Source of the DNA: Planctomycetota bacterium
GTDB taxonomy: Bacteria > Planctomycetota > Planctomycetia > Pirellulales > UBA7805
Direction of reading: 5' to 3'
NCBI GenBank assembly: GCA_003389215.1
Contig: QQVP01000005.1
Location: forward strand, 1 to 64,000
Length of the DNA stretch: 64,000 nt
Shown here: positions 43,064 to 53,326 of the stretch, in pieces
Layout of the letters: each line of letters starts with the position of its first letter
How positions within the stretch are numbered: position 1 is the stretch's first letter
Notes under the pieces: model-generated
Told to the model about the DNA's origin: nothing
What the model saw: the letters and a program-made list of their open reading frames with translations, nothing else
The model's database searches: none
Made by a program: the position numbers and the translations under genes

Positions 43064-45313
43064 ATGCATCGCCTCCGATTCAGTACGGTCGTCGCGTTTC
43101 CATTAGTCATGTTGGTGCTGGTAATTTCCGCACCGTTATCCGCCGCGGAGGTTCCCCCCGATCTGACCGAGGCGTACGCAGACATGGAAGCCTGGTTGGG
43201 TCGCTATCCGCAAGGACCCGGCTGGCATCGATATCTGCATACCGAACAACTGCGCGCCGAGATGGCCAAGGGCGAAGCGGCCGATCGAGAACAAGTGGCT
43301 GCGATCCTGGCGAAGTTTCGCAGCGGCGCGAAGGGGCTCGACGATCATCACTTCGTCAACGTGGCCAAAGCCTTGGCTCGCTGGCACGACGAGCATCTCT
43401 TACCTCCGGCCGACGAGCTTGTCGAACTTGCCCGCGCGGATAGCGAGACGTTTATTGAAATGGACGCCGACGACGTCGCCACGGCGAAGCAGACGCTCGC
43501 TTCGGCCACCGATACGCTCGGCAGCTGGCTCGATCGCTATGGCGACAACGGCGCGCGTTGGAAGCGCTTTCTGAACTTCTCCGACCTCGAAGCGCAGCTG
43601 GCGGCTAGCGAGCCCGATCTGGCGGTGCTGGAAGGCGTGGCGCGCCAATTTACGAGCGACACAAACGGCCTGGAGATGCCCAAGTATCTGGCCGTACGGG
43701 ACGCCTTGCGGGTATACCTCGACACGCACCAAGTGGCGCACAATCCGACCATCAAGCAACAAGTCCAGCAGCAGACGAAGGTGCTGACCCGCTTGCTGGA
43801 GAAGCCGACCGGCGAACTGACCGTGCGCGAACGGGAGGCGATCGGCCAGCGACTGGCCTTCTTCGAGCGGATGGGCCAGTCGCCCACCCTGGTACGTGCC
43901 GTGCGTCGACATCACTCGCACGTCAATTTCGCAGGTTACGTGACCGAAGACGTGGTCGCCGCCGCCGGCTATCGAGACGTCGATCGGTCGCAAGAGGGGA
44001 TCCGCGACAGCGTGCTGGGTACCTCGCTGATCATCGACGCCAAGACGAAGGCGGAAGTGACCGCCGACGTGGTACCCAACGAAGAGCGGGCCGCGTTTCA
44101 GCTATTGCTGACGGGCGTCGTGAGGACCGATGCCGTGGGCTTCAACCGCGGGGTGACGATCTATAGCACGGGCCGGTCGACCATCTCCGGCCGCAAGATG
44201 TTCTTCCTGGACGAGAACGGGCTTTCCACCGAGCCGGCCACGGCCCGCGCGCGAACGAACAACCACATCGACGGCATTTCCGCCAAGCGGCGGTTCGTCG
44301 AGCGAATCGCCTGGCGTAAAGCCTCCAAGCAGAAGTGCGCGGCCGACCGCATCGGCGCTCGCAAGACGGCTCGGCGGGTGCGCGCCGACATGGACGACGA
44401 AGCGACCGATCGGCTCGCCGACGCGAAGCGGAAGTATGACGATGGATTCCGTGATCCGCTGGTTCGGCGGGCAGCTTTCCCCGAGGTCATGAAGTTTCGT
44501 TCCACGGACGAGGTGCTGCAACTCGAGCTCTTACAGGCGAGCCGGAAACAGCTCGGCGCGCCGCAGACGATGCCGGCACTCGAGGTTTCCAACGATATCG
44601 GCATGCGGATGCACCAGTCCCTGATCAACAACCTGGCGGCGTCGCTCTACGCCGAGCGGACCTTGACGAGCGAGGAAGTCGAGAAGGAGAGTGAGAACTC
44701 GCCGCTCATGAGACGGTTCAAGGAAAAGCAGCGCGCCAAGCGCGAGGCTGCCGGAGAGGCCGACGACGAGCTCGATAAGCCGTGGGCCATCACCTTCGCC
44801 AAACGTCCCATCACCGTCGAGTTCTTCGACGGCCAGGTGAAACTCACGATCCGCGGCACGCGATTCGAAGGCGACGGGCCGGTGAACGAGCGGGACATGA
44901 GTATTTGGGTCGTCTACAAGTTCGAATTGGGCGACAACCAAGGTCTCAAGCTCGCTCTCCAGGAATGGGACGTTGTGCCCACGGAGGTCGAGACGGGCGG
45001 GCGAATCGAGTTTGCCGATGAACCGCTGCGGCAGAAGCTCAAGAAGCGTTTCGCAGAGATCTTCAAGGACGTCGAGCTCGATCCGCTCGAGTTGCCCGGC
45101 GAGTTCAAGAAGGCGGGCCAATTCGCCTACACTCAGGTGCAGTCGGAAGAGGGCTGGTTCTCGCTTGGGCTGGACCGTATTCCAGGCAGTGGCGCGATCA
45201 AGGATCGCGTGGCGAAGGCGAAGGCGGTCAGCCTGGATGCCGACGATTCGCCGTCGGCGGCCATCGTCGAAACCGGGGAAGCGACCGCCGGCCCGTCGGC
45301 CTCGCGACGCTAG
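43064..45313 (+). CDS. Large exported protein of unknown function
   Basis: A 749-residue protein with a signal peptide (to about 27) and a long helical first half (30-290), including two related repeats (YADMEAWLGRYPQGPGWHRYLHTEQLRAEM and LGSWLDRYGDNGARWKRFLNFSDLEAQL). A middle domain carries FAGYVTEDVVAAAGYRDVDRSQEG and ILGTS-like VLGTSLIIDAK. A mostly beta C-terminal domain follows (KPWAITFAKRPITVEFFDGQVKLTIRGTRF). I know this type only as a conserved planctomycete hypothetical. It has no catalytic motif I can name and is probably periplasmic. Confidence 0.75.
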   Translation: MHRLRFSTVVAFPLVMLVLVISAPLSAAEVPPDLTEAYADMEAWLGRYPQGPGWHRYLHTEQLRAEMAKGEAADREQVAAILAKFRSGAKGLDDHHFVNVAKALARWHDEHLLPPADELVELARADSETFIEMDADDVATAKQTLASATDTLGSWLDRYGDNGARWKRFLNFSDLEAQLAASEPDLAVLEGVARQFTSDTNGLEMPKYLAVRDALRVYLDTHQVAHNPTIKQQVQQQTKVLTRLLEKPTGELTVREREAIGQRLAFFERMGQSPTLVRAVRRHHSHVNFAGYVTEDVVAAAGYRDVDRSQEGIRDSVLGTSLIIDAKTKAEVTADVVPNEERAAFQLLLTGVVRTDAVGFNRGVTIYSTGRSTISGRKMFFLDENGLSTEPATARARTNNHIDGISAKRRFVERIAWRKASKQKCAADRIGARKTARRVRADMDDEATDRLADAKRKYDDGFRDPLVRRAAFPEVMKFRSTDEVLQLELLQASRKQLGAPQTMPALEVSNDIGMRMHQSLINNLAASLYAERTLTSEEVEKESENSPLMRRFKEKQRAKREAAGEADDELDKPWAITFAKRPITVEFFDGQVKLTIRGTRFEGDGPVNERDMSIWVVYKFELGDNQGLKLALQEWDVVPTEVETGGRIEFADEPLRQKLKKRFAEIFKDVELDPLELPGEFKKAGQFAYTQVQSEEGWFSLGLDRIPGSGAIKDRVAKAKAVSLDADDSPSAAIVETGEATAGPSASRR

Positions 45314-45412
45314 CGGAGTGACAATCCAGCCCTCGCTACCGGAGCGAGCGACGGGCGAAAAGCGCGGCATGGCCGTCTCGCCGCCGCCTCGCGCGGCCGC
45401 TAGAATGAGGCC

Positions 45413-45889
45413 ATGGATCGTGTTGTCGACATCACGTTCGATTGCCTGCCGCTCCGCTCCGTGGGCCGGCTGGAGATTCCGCTCGACGCCTCGCCACGCT
45501 ATCGCCAGCGGTGCGAGCGGGTGAAGGCGGCGATCGCGAAGCACGGTTCGCACAACTCTTACTTTCTCTACAACGCCCGTTGCGTCTTCCAGCTCACCAA
45601 TTCGGCAGAAGTTGGCCGCGTCGAGTTTCGCTTCGAGGGCTGCGTGCTCACCGACGAAGCGGACGCCAAGACGACCGCGGCCGAACTGGATGTCGAGCTC
45701 GCGGGCGAAACCTGCGACTGGCTCTCGGAGCCGGTGGTGGCCTGGTTCGGCGAGACGGTGCGACGAGCCGTGCTGGTCGAATTCGACCGCTATATGGCGG
45801 CCGGCGACCTGGAACGAGCCCGGCAGCAGGTGGAGAAGGTGCAAGCGGAATGTGACGACGCGGGCGGCTACGTCGGCATGTATCTATAG
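45413..45889 (+). CDS. Conserved-looking hypothetical cytoplasmic protein
   Basis: A 158-residue protein without a signal or membrane segment. The sequence VDITFDCLPLRSVGRLEIPLDASPRYRQRCERVKAAI is followed by FLYNARCVFQLTN and a helical C-terminus (ERARQQVEKVQAECDDAGGYVGMYL). Family not recognised. It is 99 bp after the large exported protein, on the same strand. Confidence 0.7.
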   Translation: MDRVVDITFDCLPLRSVGRLEIPLDASPRYRQRCERVKAAIAKHGSHNSYFLYNARCVFQLTNSAEVGRVEFRFEGCVLTDEADAKTTAAELDVELAGETCDWLSEPVVAWFGETVRRAVLVEFDRYMAAGDLERARQQVEKVQAECDDAGGYVGMYL

Positions 45890-46443
45890 CTGCCCGTAGC
45901 GGCCGCGGTTTGTGGGCTTGGATCTCTTGCGTGCTATTGGTGCGCGTTGCTGGCCCGGCTGGCGACGCTAGCGGCGCTGCCGGTTCGTGATCGGAACTCT
46001 CGCGACGGTTTCTTTCGCGCCCCCGTCTTCTCGACCGCTTCTCCGACTGTCTCTCCGCAGGCGATATCTCTCATGCCCGTGCCAGCACCCCCTGGCGTGG
46101 CGGCCGACTCCTCAGAGTCGCTGCGCGTGATACGCCGGGAATGTGAAATTGCGGGCTTTGCCGAAGCCTTGTCGATTCCGGAGAGTCTTCCGGTTTTAGG
46201 GATTCCCGAAAGTTTGCCGATCAAGCAGACGATATGAAGTTTAACGATTCCTGCGCCGCCCGATGCGCTAGCACTGGCGGCCGGGGAAACCACGAATGGA
46301 TTGGGAGTTCGAGCCGACTATGCAGGCCTTTTCCAGGCCAAATCGTCGTTAACGCCATGGTCGCAGCCACCCCCCTTCGGCGGTCGCGACCACGCCAGCC
46401 CACGCGGCGCCCCCCAAGCGAACCCGACTAGGACTTTAGATCG
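45890..46443. other. 554-bp interval before the TolC gene
   Basis: Low-GC parts alternate with coding-like but short frames that have no SD. The last 220 bp likely contain the TolC promoter, but no clear sigma-70 or ECF elements could be placed. No RNA gene recognised. Confidence 0.4.
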
Positions 46444-48774
46444 ATGAGCCAGAAACTTTACCGTCATACGGCAGTGTTGCTGAGCGCGCTGATGTTGATG
46501 ACGGGCTGCGCGCCGCAACAGCCGATCTTCTTTGGCGAAGACGGCGATCTATCGCACTACATCAATCACGCCACCGAGATTGCCTATCCCGACGTCGAGG
46601 TCGCTACGCTGGAAGAGGTCGAGACGGCCCAAGCGCCGCTCACGCTGCACAATGCGAATTTCGACGAGGCCTGGGATCTGACGCTCGAAGACGCGATTCA
46701 CTTCGCGTTGGCCAACAGCAAAGTCATTCGCCAACTTGGCGGACAGTTTCTCGGCCGCGGCGATCCCACCGCTCCGAACACCGGAGTGACGCCCAGCTTT
46801 CTGCTGACGCAGCCCGGCACCGCGGTGACCGTCTATACGCCCGCGTTGCAGGAGACCGCCAGCCCCAGCATCGTGGCCAGCACGCTGGCGCGGGGCAATG
46901 GTGTCGAGGCGGCCCTGTCCGCCTTCGATGCGATCTTCAGCTCGCAGGTGTTTTGGGAAAAGAACGACCGTCCGCAGAACTTCGCCACCGGCACACCATT
47001 TCCGGCGCTGTTGAACCAAGATGCCGCCTCCTTCCAGGCGGAAATCTCCAAGACGTCCGCCTACGGTGGTACCTTCGCGGTGCGTAACGTCACGACCTAC
47101 GATCAAACCTTTCCGCTTGGCGTCCGAGCCCTGCCGAGCGTTTGGACCACCGACTTCGAATTCAGTGCCCGTCAGCCGTTCTTGCAAGGTTTCGGTGCCC
47201 AGTACAACCGCATCGCCGGTCCGTTCAATCCCTTCACGGGCGTGGGCACCTCGACGATCGACGGTGTCGTGCTGGCGCGGATCGATACCGACATCAGCCT
47301 GGCCGATTTCGAGACGGCAGTCCGCGACTTCGTGAACGACGTCGAGTTCGCCTATTGGGAGCTCTACTTCGCCTATCGCAATCTCGAAGCCCGCAAGGTC
47401 GGTCTGGAAAGTGCCCTGGCCACCTGGAAGCGAATCTACTCGCTCTACCGCAGCGGTCTCTCGGGAGGCGATGCGGCGGACGAAGCCCAAGCTCGCGAAC
47501 AGTACTTCCTCTTCCGCTCGCAGGCCGAGCAGGCCAAGAGCGATCTGTTCACCGCCGAGAACCGGCTCCGTTACATCATGGGGCTGTCGATCAGCGACGG
47601 TCGCCTGATTCGCCCCGCCGACGAACCGAACAGTGCGAAGTGGAGCATGGACTGGCACGAGGCCCTCGGCACCGCCCTGGCCCGCAGCCAGGAACTGCGT
47701 CGCCAGAAGTGGACGGTCAAGCGACGCGAGATGGAGTACATCGCGGCGAAGAATCACCTATTGCCTCGCCTCGATGGTGTGGCTCTCTACCGCTTCCACG
47801 GCTTCGGCGATCAGCTGCTCGATCCGAACGGGGTCGGCGTGCCGCCGCTGGCCGGCAGTAACGCCTTCTCCACGTTGACCAACGGCGATTTCCAAGAGTG
47901 GGAATTGGGCGTTCAGTTCAGCCTGACCTTGGGTTTCCGGGCCGAGTTGGCGGCCGTGCGGCACACCGAGTTGATGTTGGCTCGCGACAAAGCCGTGTTG
48001 CGAGAGCAGGAGCTCGAACTTTCGCACCAGTTGGCCGACGCGATTCGCTTCATGGACGCCAATCACGTCACGCTGCAAACGAACTTCAATCGGCGAGTTG
48101 CCGCGGCCAAGCAGGTCGAGGCGATTCAGGCCAAGTACGAGGCGGGCACCGCCACGCTCGACCTGTTGCTGCAGGCCCAGCGTCGACGAGCCGACTCCGA
48201 GGCGGCCTACTTCCGCTCGCTGGTCGACTACAACGAGGCGATTGCCCAGCTGCACCTCCGCATGGGTACCCTGCTGGAGTACAATGGCGTGAAGATGGCC
48301 GAAGGTCCCTGGCCGGGTAAGGCGTACTTCGACGCCTTGCGACTGGCCCGTCAGCGAGATGCGAGCATGTATCTCGACTACGGCTTCACCCGTCCGAAGG
48401 TCTTCAGTCGCGGCCCGCTGCATCCGCACGGACATCCGCACCTGCACGAGGAAGGCGTGATTCTCGAAGGTGGCGAGTATCCGGCGGACGGCGAGATCAT
48501 TCCGGTGCCGATGGAGACGTATCAGGGAACGCAACTGCCGGCGACCGACGCCGTGCAGCCAGCGGGACATGAGGAGGCAGCCGCCGCGTTCAGCTCGACG
48601 GGTCCGCCGTCGGCCGGCGCGGTCGTGAACCCCAACGTGGCCCCCGCCCCGTGGCAGACCCTGCCTCGGCCAGCGGGATCCCCCTCGGCGAACATGGCCC
48701 ACCCGGGCATCGCGCATGAACCTGTCGCGGATCACCCGTCTGGTCGAGTTGATTGGACTGCTGCAGGCCAGTAG
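46444..48774 (+). CDS. TolC-family outer membrane lipoprotein
   Basis: A 776-residue protein with a lipoprotein signal (LMLMTGC, Cys about residue 21). A TolC-like domain (about 75-610) holds the paired helical outer membrane efflux repeats: LTLEDAIHFALANSKVIRQL, then FAYWELYFAYRNLEARKVGLESALATWKRIYSLYRSG, and the second set LGVQFSLTLGFRAELAAVRHTEL, ANHVTLQTNFNRRVAAAKQVEAIQAKYEAGTATLDLLLQAQR. The C-terminal 150 residues are a His/Pro-rich tail (HPHGHPHLHEEG) that could bind metal. The protein should be the outer-membrane channel of a tripartite exporter, but no inner pump is adjacent. Its 3' end overlaps the WYL gene by 59 bp. Confidence 0.9.
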   Translation: MSQKLYRHTAVLLSALMLMTGCAPQQPIFFGEDGDLSHYINHATEIAYPDVEVATLEEVETAQAPLTLHNANFDEAWDLTLEDAIHFALANSKVIRQLGGQFLGRGDPTAPNTGVTPSFLLTQPGTAVTVYTPALQETASPSIVASTLARGNGVEAALSAFDAIFSSQVFWEKNDRPQNFATGTPFPALLNQDAASFQAEISKTSAYGGTFAVRNVTTYDQTFPLGVRALPSVWTTDFEFSARQPFLQGFGAQYNRIAGPFNPFTGVGTSTIDGVVLARIDTDISLADFETAVRDFVNDVEFAYWELYFAYRNLEARKVGLESALATWKRIYSLYRSGLSGGDAADEAQAREQYFLFRSQAEQAKSDLFTAENRLRYIMGLSISDGRLIRPADEPNSAKWSMDWHEALGTALARSQELRRQKWTVKRREMEYIAAKNHLLPRLDGVALYRFHGFGDQLLDPNGVGVPPLAGSNAFSTLTNGDFQEWELGVQFSLTLGFRAELAAVRHTELMLARDKAVLREQELELSHQLADAIRFMDANHVTLQTNFNRRVAAAKQVEAIQAKYEAGTATLDLLLQAQRRRADSEAAYFRSLVDYNEAIAQLHLRMGTLLEYNGVKMAEGPWPGKAYFDALRLARQRDASMYLDYGFTRPKVFSRGPLHPHGHPHLHEEGVILEGGEYPADGEIIPVPMETYQGTQLPATDAVQPAGHEEAAAAFSSTGPPSAGAVVNPNVAPAPWQTLPRPAGSPSANMAHPGIAHEPVADHPSGRVDWTAAGQ

Positions 48775-49693
48775 CGGCCAGAACGCCCATGCGCTGGCGA
48801 CGGCCTGCGGGGTCTCTCGCCGCACGATCTTTCGCGATCTGGAAACACTGCGTGCCGCCGGTGTGCCGCTGCGCTTCGACGAAGAGCTCGGCGAGTATCG
48901 CATTCCCGGCACCTACTTCTTGCCGCCGACCAATTTCAGCGTCGAAGAGGCGCTGGCCGTGTTGGTCCTTTGCCACGAGCTGGGCGACGAGGGCCAGGTT
49001 CCCTTCTTCGCGGCCGCACGCAGTGCGGCCCTAAAGCTGGAGAGCGCCCTGCCGAGTCGGCTCCGCGATCGACTGCGTGAGATCACCGGCGCGATCAAGA
49101 TGCGGATCGACGCCACCGCCCCCGCGGCCGAGCACACGCCCATCTATCATCAGCTCCTCGATGCCGTCGGCCAGCGGCAGTGTGTCCGCATCTCGTATCG
49201 GAGCGTCTACGAGGATGGGGAGATCTGTCTGAAGCTGAGTCCTTATCGTCTCTTGTTCAGCCGCCGCGGTTGGTACTGCATCGGTCGCTCTTCGATTCAC
49301 CGCGCCACGCGCACCTTCAACGTGGCGCGGATCAGCAAGCTGGAACCGCTCGACGACAAATATCGCATCCCGCGCGGCTTTTCGCTGAAACGCTATCTGC
49401 GGAACGCCTGGCACCTGATTCCCGAGCCGGGCCCCGACGCCCAGGTGCGCATCCGCTTTGGCAAGCTCGTCGCGCGGAATGTGGCCGAGGTCGCCTGGCA
49501 TCCGACCCAAGAGACCAGGTTCCTTCGCGACGGGAGCCTCGAATTTCGGGCCACCGTCTCGGGCCTCAACGAAATCTCCTGGTGGATCCTGGGCTACGGC
49601 CCGCAGGCCGAAGTGCTGGCCCCCGCCAAGTTGCGTCGCCTGGTGGCCCAACGGGCAACGGAGATGGCGGAGCTGTACAATGGCCCTTCGTAG
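48716..49693 (+). CDS. WYL-domain transcriptional regulator (HTH_11 type)
   Basis: A 325-residue regulator. The N-terminal winged HTH (RLVELIGLLQASSGQNAHALATACGVSRRTIFRDLETLRAAGVPLRFD) is followed by a linker and the WYL domain (about 140-215: YHQLLDAVGQRQCVRISYRS, LSPYRLLFSRRGWYCIGRS). A WCX domain closes it (about 235-320: VRIRFGKLVARNVAEVAWHPTQE). WYL domains sense ligands, often nucleic acids or nucleotides; the targets are unknown. Because it starts inside the TolC gene, it may be coupled to it. Confidence 0.93.
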   Translation: MNLSRITRLVELIGLLQASSGQNAHALATACGVSRRTIFRDLETLRAAGVPLRFDEELGEYRIPGTYFLPPTNFSVEEALAVLVLCHELGDEGQVPFFAAARSAALKLESALPSRLRDRLREITGAIKMRIDATAPAAEHTPIYHQLLDAVGQRQCVRISYRSVYEDGEICLKLSPYRLLFSRRGWYCIGRSSIHRATRTFNVARISKLEPLDDKYRIPRGFSLKRYLRNAWHLIPEPGPDAQVRIRFGKLVARNVAEVAWHPTQETRFLRDGSLEFRATVSGLNEISWWILGYGPQAEVLAPAKLRRLVAQRATEMAELYNGPS

Positions 49694-49810
49694 CGGCCTG
49701 TCATCGACGCCTGTCGTGGGGTCCCGTTGCGGCTGACGATAGAACGCACGCGGTGGCCCCATCTTCGTTAGGTCGGTGTGCGTCCGCACTCACTCTCGCC
49801 CCTCGAGAAC

Positions 49811-50227
49811 ATGGTCTACCAAGAAGACATCACGCTCCAGACGCGCGGTCATCGCCATCTGCACGACATTACGGACGATGTGGCCGAGGTCGTCGCGCGA
49901 TCGGAGATCCGGGCCGGTGTCGTCCACGTGTTCAACGTCGGTAGCACCGGCTCAATAGGCATGATCGAGTTCGAGCCGGGCCTGGCGGGCGACCTGCCCG
50001 AGATGCTCGATCGCTTGATTCCGCCGAGTTCCGATTACGGCCACGAACAGGCCTGGCACGACGGCAACGGTCATTCGCATCTGCAGGCGACCACGCTCGG
50101 TCCGAGCGAGAGCGTGCCGGTCCGCGACGGCCGTCTGGTGCTGGGCACCTGGCAACAGGTGTTTCATCTCGAGTGCGACGTGAAGCCGCGGACGCGCACG
50201 ATCGTCGTCACGGTCATCGGCGAGTAA
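49811..50227 (+). CDS. yjbQ: YjbQ / UPF0047 family protein
   Basis: A 138-residue protein matching the YjbQ family (about 140 residues). It has HRHLHDITDDVAEVV, VFNVGSTGSIGMIEFEPG, the central HDGNGHSHLQATTLGPSESVPV, and LGTWQQVFHLECDVKPRTRTIVVTV. The family is described as a secondary thiamine-phosphate synthase on the basis of complementation, and the true activity is uncertain. ATG at 49811 gives the standard N-terminus; an upstream GTG would add 11 residues. Confidence 0.9.
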   Translation: MVYQEDITLQTRGHRHLHDITDDVAEVVARSEIRAGVVHVFNVGSTGSIGMIEFEPGLAGDLPEMLDRLIPPSSDYGHEQAWHDGNGHSHLQATTLGPSESVPVRDGRLVLGTWQQVFHLECDVKPRTRTIVVTVIGE

Positions 50228-50386
50228 GTCGCGTGCTCACCCCCGTCCCGTGCCCACCCCCGCCGCGCCCCCTGCCAGATCGAGGCCAGACGCTTATACT
50301 TGGCGAGCGGATACCTAGAAGCGGATACTTAGAAGCCGACACCTAGAATCCGCGGCTCCGTTGTCAGCCAGGGAAGATCGTTCTCC

Positions 50387-51136
50387 ATGAGTCGCCGCGC
50401 GGTCATTCAACGGCTCGAGAGTCTGCAGCGGGCTGGTGTTACTCACCTGCCGCGGCGCGAACCTCGCGCGGCCACCGCGAACGAAGAATCAACGGCTCCG
50501 GTGGCGGCGCCATCCACTGCGGAGACTTCGATGGCAGGCAAAGCGGCGGCTCGGACCGAGACCCTGGTCACGCTCGACGCAATGCGGCAGGAGGTGGCCG
50601 CCTGCACGTTGTGTCACGAACTCGCCACGACCCGCACGCAAACCGTCTTTGGCGTCGGCAATCCGCAAGCGCGACTCTGTTTTCTGGGCGAGGCCCCGGG
50701 GGCCGACGAAGATCGCCAGGGCGAGCCGTTCGTCGGTCGCGCCGGCAAGCTCTTGACCGACATCATCCAAAAGGGCATGGGGCTCGATCGGAGCGACGTC
50801 TACATCCTCAATATTCTCAAGTGTCGCCCGCCCGGCAATCGCAATCCGGCGCCGGAGGAAGCGGCCAACTGTCGCGGCTTCTTGGATCGGCAACTGGCCG
50901 CGATCGCGCCGGAGTTTCTTTGTTGTCTCGGCGCCGTGGCCGCGCACAATCTGCTCGAGGTCAACACGCCGATCGGTCGCATGCGGGGCGATTGGTTCGA
51001 CTATCAGGGGATTCGGGTCATGTGTACGTATCATCCGGCGTATTTGCTGCGCAATCCCGCCGCCAAGGAGGACACCTGGGAAGATATCCAGATGTTGATG
51101 GGCGAAATGGGCCTGGAAAAGCCGGCTCGCCGGTAG
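50387..51136 (+). CDS. udg: Family-4 uracil-DNA glycosylase (Fe-S)
   Basis: A 249-residue enzyme with a disordered N-terminal 60 residues. The Fe-S cysteines are CTLCHEL (about 79 and 82), [10 protein letters not shown] and a Cys near residue 187 in FLCCLG. The active site is [19 protein letters not shown] and the closing motif is [12 protein letters not shown]. It removes uracil from DNA in base-excision repair. The N-terminal Ala/Thr-rich extension is typical of this subfamily in planctomycetes. It stands alone, with 210 bp before the dehydrogenase genes. Confidence 0.94.
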   Translation: MSRRAVIQRLESLQRAGVTHLPRREPRAATANEESTAPVAAPSTAETSMAGKAAARTETLVTLDAMRQEVAACTLCHELATTRTQTVFGVGNPQARLCFLGEAPGADEDRQGEPFVGRAGKLLTDIIQKGMGLDRSDVYILNILKCRPPGNRNPAPEEAANCRGFLDRQLAAIAPEFLCCLGAVAAHNLLEVNTPIGRMRGDWFDYQGIRVMCTYHPAYLLRNPAAKEDTWEDIQMLMGEMGLEKPARR

Positions 51137-51345
51137 TCGCAAGCCACATTGGAAAACGGGGCCGTTGCGCCAATAATCAAGGGGTTGGCGAGCCCCCTTC
51201 GCGGGCCGCAGAGGTGCCGTTCGGCACGTCTTTGGAGCCCCCTCGCGACACGGTGCCGCGCAGGTTGCAAAGGCCCGCGCGGGCGGCCAAACTGAGTCTG
51301 CCACCGCCCTCACGGACCGCCCACAACGGACACGGAGAACGTAAG

Positions 51346-53322
51346 TTGTCGAGCGAAAGTGCCCAACAAACGTACAACAAACTCGACCTGCTCAAGCTGA
51401 TGTATACCAGCCGCGAGGGCGACCGCCGCGAAGGCGTCCTCTTGCGGCAGAGCAAGGGCTGGTTTCACGTGGGCGGCATGGGGCACGAGTCGCTGGCCGC
51501 CATCGGCACGTTGATGGATCGCGACGACTACCTGTTCGGCTACTATCGCGATCGGGCCATTATGCTGGCCAAGGGCCTGACCAATCAGCAGCTGGCCCGG
51601 GCCTACTTTGCCAAGCGCGACAGCAGCAGCGGCGGCCGCCAGATGCCGGGCCACTATTCGAGCCGCGAGCTGAACATCTGGAGCGTCTGCACGCCGACCG
51701 GAGGCGGTCTGCTGCCCGCCTGCGGGGCGGCCTGGGCGATGAAGCTCGAAGGCAAACAGAATTGCGTCGTCGGCTCGATCGGCGACGCCTCGTGCCGTCA
51801 GGGCGAGTTCTACGAAGCGGTCGCGTTGGCCGTCGAGCGCCAGCTGCCGATCGTGTTCGTCGTCGAAGACAATCGCTACGGCATCAGTAGCTTGACCGAT
51901 CATGTGAATCCGTTCCGCATGGGCATCTTCGCCGACGAGATCGGCACGGTGATGCTCGACGCCCGTCATCCCGATCGCGTCTTCGAAGCGGCAGGCCCCG
52001 CCCTGGAAAAGGCCCGCGCGGGCGGCGGCCCGACGATTCTGCATTGCGAGCTGGATCGACTCTGCGATCACACCAGCAGCGACGATCAGCGGGTCTATCG
52101 CAGCGAGGAAGAGATCGCCGAGATGTTCACCCACGATCCGATCGATCTGCTGGCGGCCGACTTGATCGAGGCGGGCGAGATCACGGCGGACGAATGGGAG
52201 AACACGAAGCAGGAGATCGACGCCCAGGTCGACCGTGACTACCTCGAGGCGCAGGAGTTCGAAGACCCGCGGCCCGAGGAAGTGCTCGACCACTTGCTCG
52301 GACCGCCGCCGACGCCCGAACCGCCGCCGATCGAAGGTGGCCGCAAATGGCGGATCGTCGACGCGCTCAATGCCACCTTTCGCCATGGACTGGAGACCAG
52401 CGATCGCTACGTCTTCTTCGGTCAGGACATCGAAGACCCCAAGGGGGGCGTCTTCGGACTGACCAAAGGTCTCTCGGCGACGTTCCCCGAGCGAGTGTTC
52501 AACTCGCCGCTGGCCGAGGCGACCATCTGCGGGGTTGCCGTGGGGATGGCCTGCTACGGCATGCGACCGTTGTTCGAGCTGCAATTCGTCGATTTCGTTG
52601 GCGCGGGTTGGAACCAGATTTCGCAGAACCTGGCCACCGTGCGCTGGCGATCGTTCGACGACTGGCCCTGTCCCGCAGTGATTTACGCGCCCTACGGGGC
52701 GTACCTGCCCGGCGGTTCGCTCTGGCACAGCCAGGCCAACGAATCGCTCTTTGCCCACGTCCCGGGTCTGCGGGTCGTGATTCCCAGCACGCCGGAAGAC
52801 TGCGCGGGCCTGATGTGGACCGCCATGCACGCGGACGATCCCACGATCTTCTTGATCCCGAAACATCGCTTCCGTCAGCAGCTCGACGTGCCGGCCGAAT
52901 TGCCGGCCGTTCCGTTCGGCAAGGCGGCCGTGCGCCGCGAGGGCAACGATGTGACGCTCGTTACCTGGGGCAATTGCGTCGAGCTGGCCTACGAGGCGGC
53001 CGACTGTCTGGCCGCGGAATGCTTGATCGAGGTGATCGATTTGCGGACGATCGTTCCTTGGGATCGCGAAACGGTCGCTGCTTCGCTGGCCAAAACGGGA
53101 CGCCTGGTCGTCGTGCAGGAAGACGCCGAGAGCTGCAGTGCGGGCCAGATGATCATCACCGAAATGACCGGCAATCAGGAGAGCTGGGAGAGTTTTCTCA
53201 GTGCCCCGCAGTTGGTCTCGCGAGCCGATGTGCATATCGGCTTCAACCCGATTTACGAGTACGCGGCCTTGCCCTCGACCGACGATGTTATCGCGGCGGT
53301 ACGTCGCACCATGGAAGAGTAG
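51346..53322 (+). CDS. 2-oxoacid dehydrogenase E1, fused alpha and beta subunits
   Basis: A 658-residue fusion. The alpha part (about 20-325) has MGHESLAAIGTLMDRDDYLFGYYRDRA, MPGHYSS and the thiamine-diphosphate motif GSIGDASCRQGEFYEAVALAVERQLPIVFVVEDNRYGIS. The G-D-G is here G-D-A. A linker (ERPPPTPEPPP-like) leads to the beta part (about 340-658): FPERVFNSPLAEATICGVAVGMACYGMRPLFELQFVDFV and LIEVIDLRTIVPWD. It decarboxylates a 2-oxoacid and passes the acyl group to the E2 encoded 5 bp downstream. I place the start at TTG 51346, preceded by GGAGA, because no good ATG starts the fold. Confidence 0.88.
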   Translation: MSSESAQQTYNKLDLLKLMYTSREGDRREGVLLRQSKGWFHVGGMGHESLAAIGTLMDRDDYLFGYYRDRAIMLAKGLTNQQLARAYFAKRDSSSGGRQMPGHYSSRELNIWSVCTPTGGGLLPACGAAWAMKLEGKQNCVVGSIGDASCRQGEFYEAVALAVERQLPIVFVVEDNRYGISSLTDHVNPFRMGIFADEIGTVMLDARHPDRVFEAAGPALEKARAGGGPTILHCELDRLCDHTSSDDQRVYRSEEEIAEMFTHDPIDLLAADLIEAGEITADEWENTKQEIDAQVDRDYLEAQEFEDPRPEEVLDHLLGPPPTPEPPPIEGGRKWRIVDALNATFRHGLETSDRYVFFGQDIEDPKGGVFGLTKGLSATFPERVFNSPLAEATICGVAVGMACYGMRPLFELQFVDFVGAGWNQISQNLATVRWRSFDDWPCPAVIYAPYGAYLPGGSLWHSQANESLFAHVPGLRVVIPSTPEDCAGLMWTAMHADDPTIFLIPKHRFRQQLDVPAELPAVPFGKAAVRREGNDVTLVTWGNCVELAYEAADCLAAECLIEVIDLRTIVPWDRETVAASLAKTGRLVVVQEDAESCSAGQMIITEMTGNQESWESFLSAPQLVSRADVHIGFNPIYEYAALPSTDDVIAAVRRTMEE

Positions 53323-53326
53323 TGGC

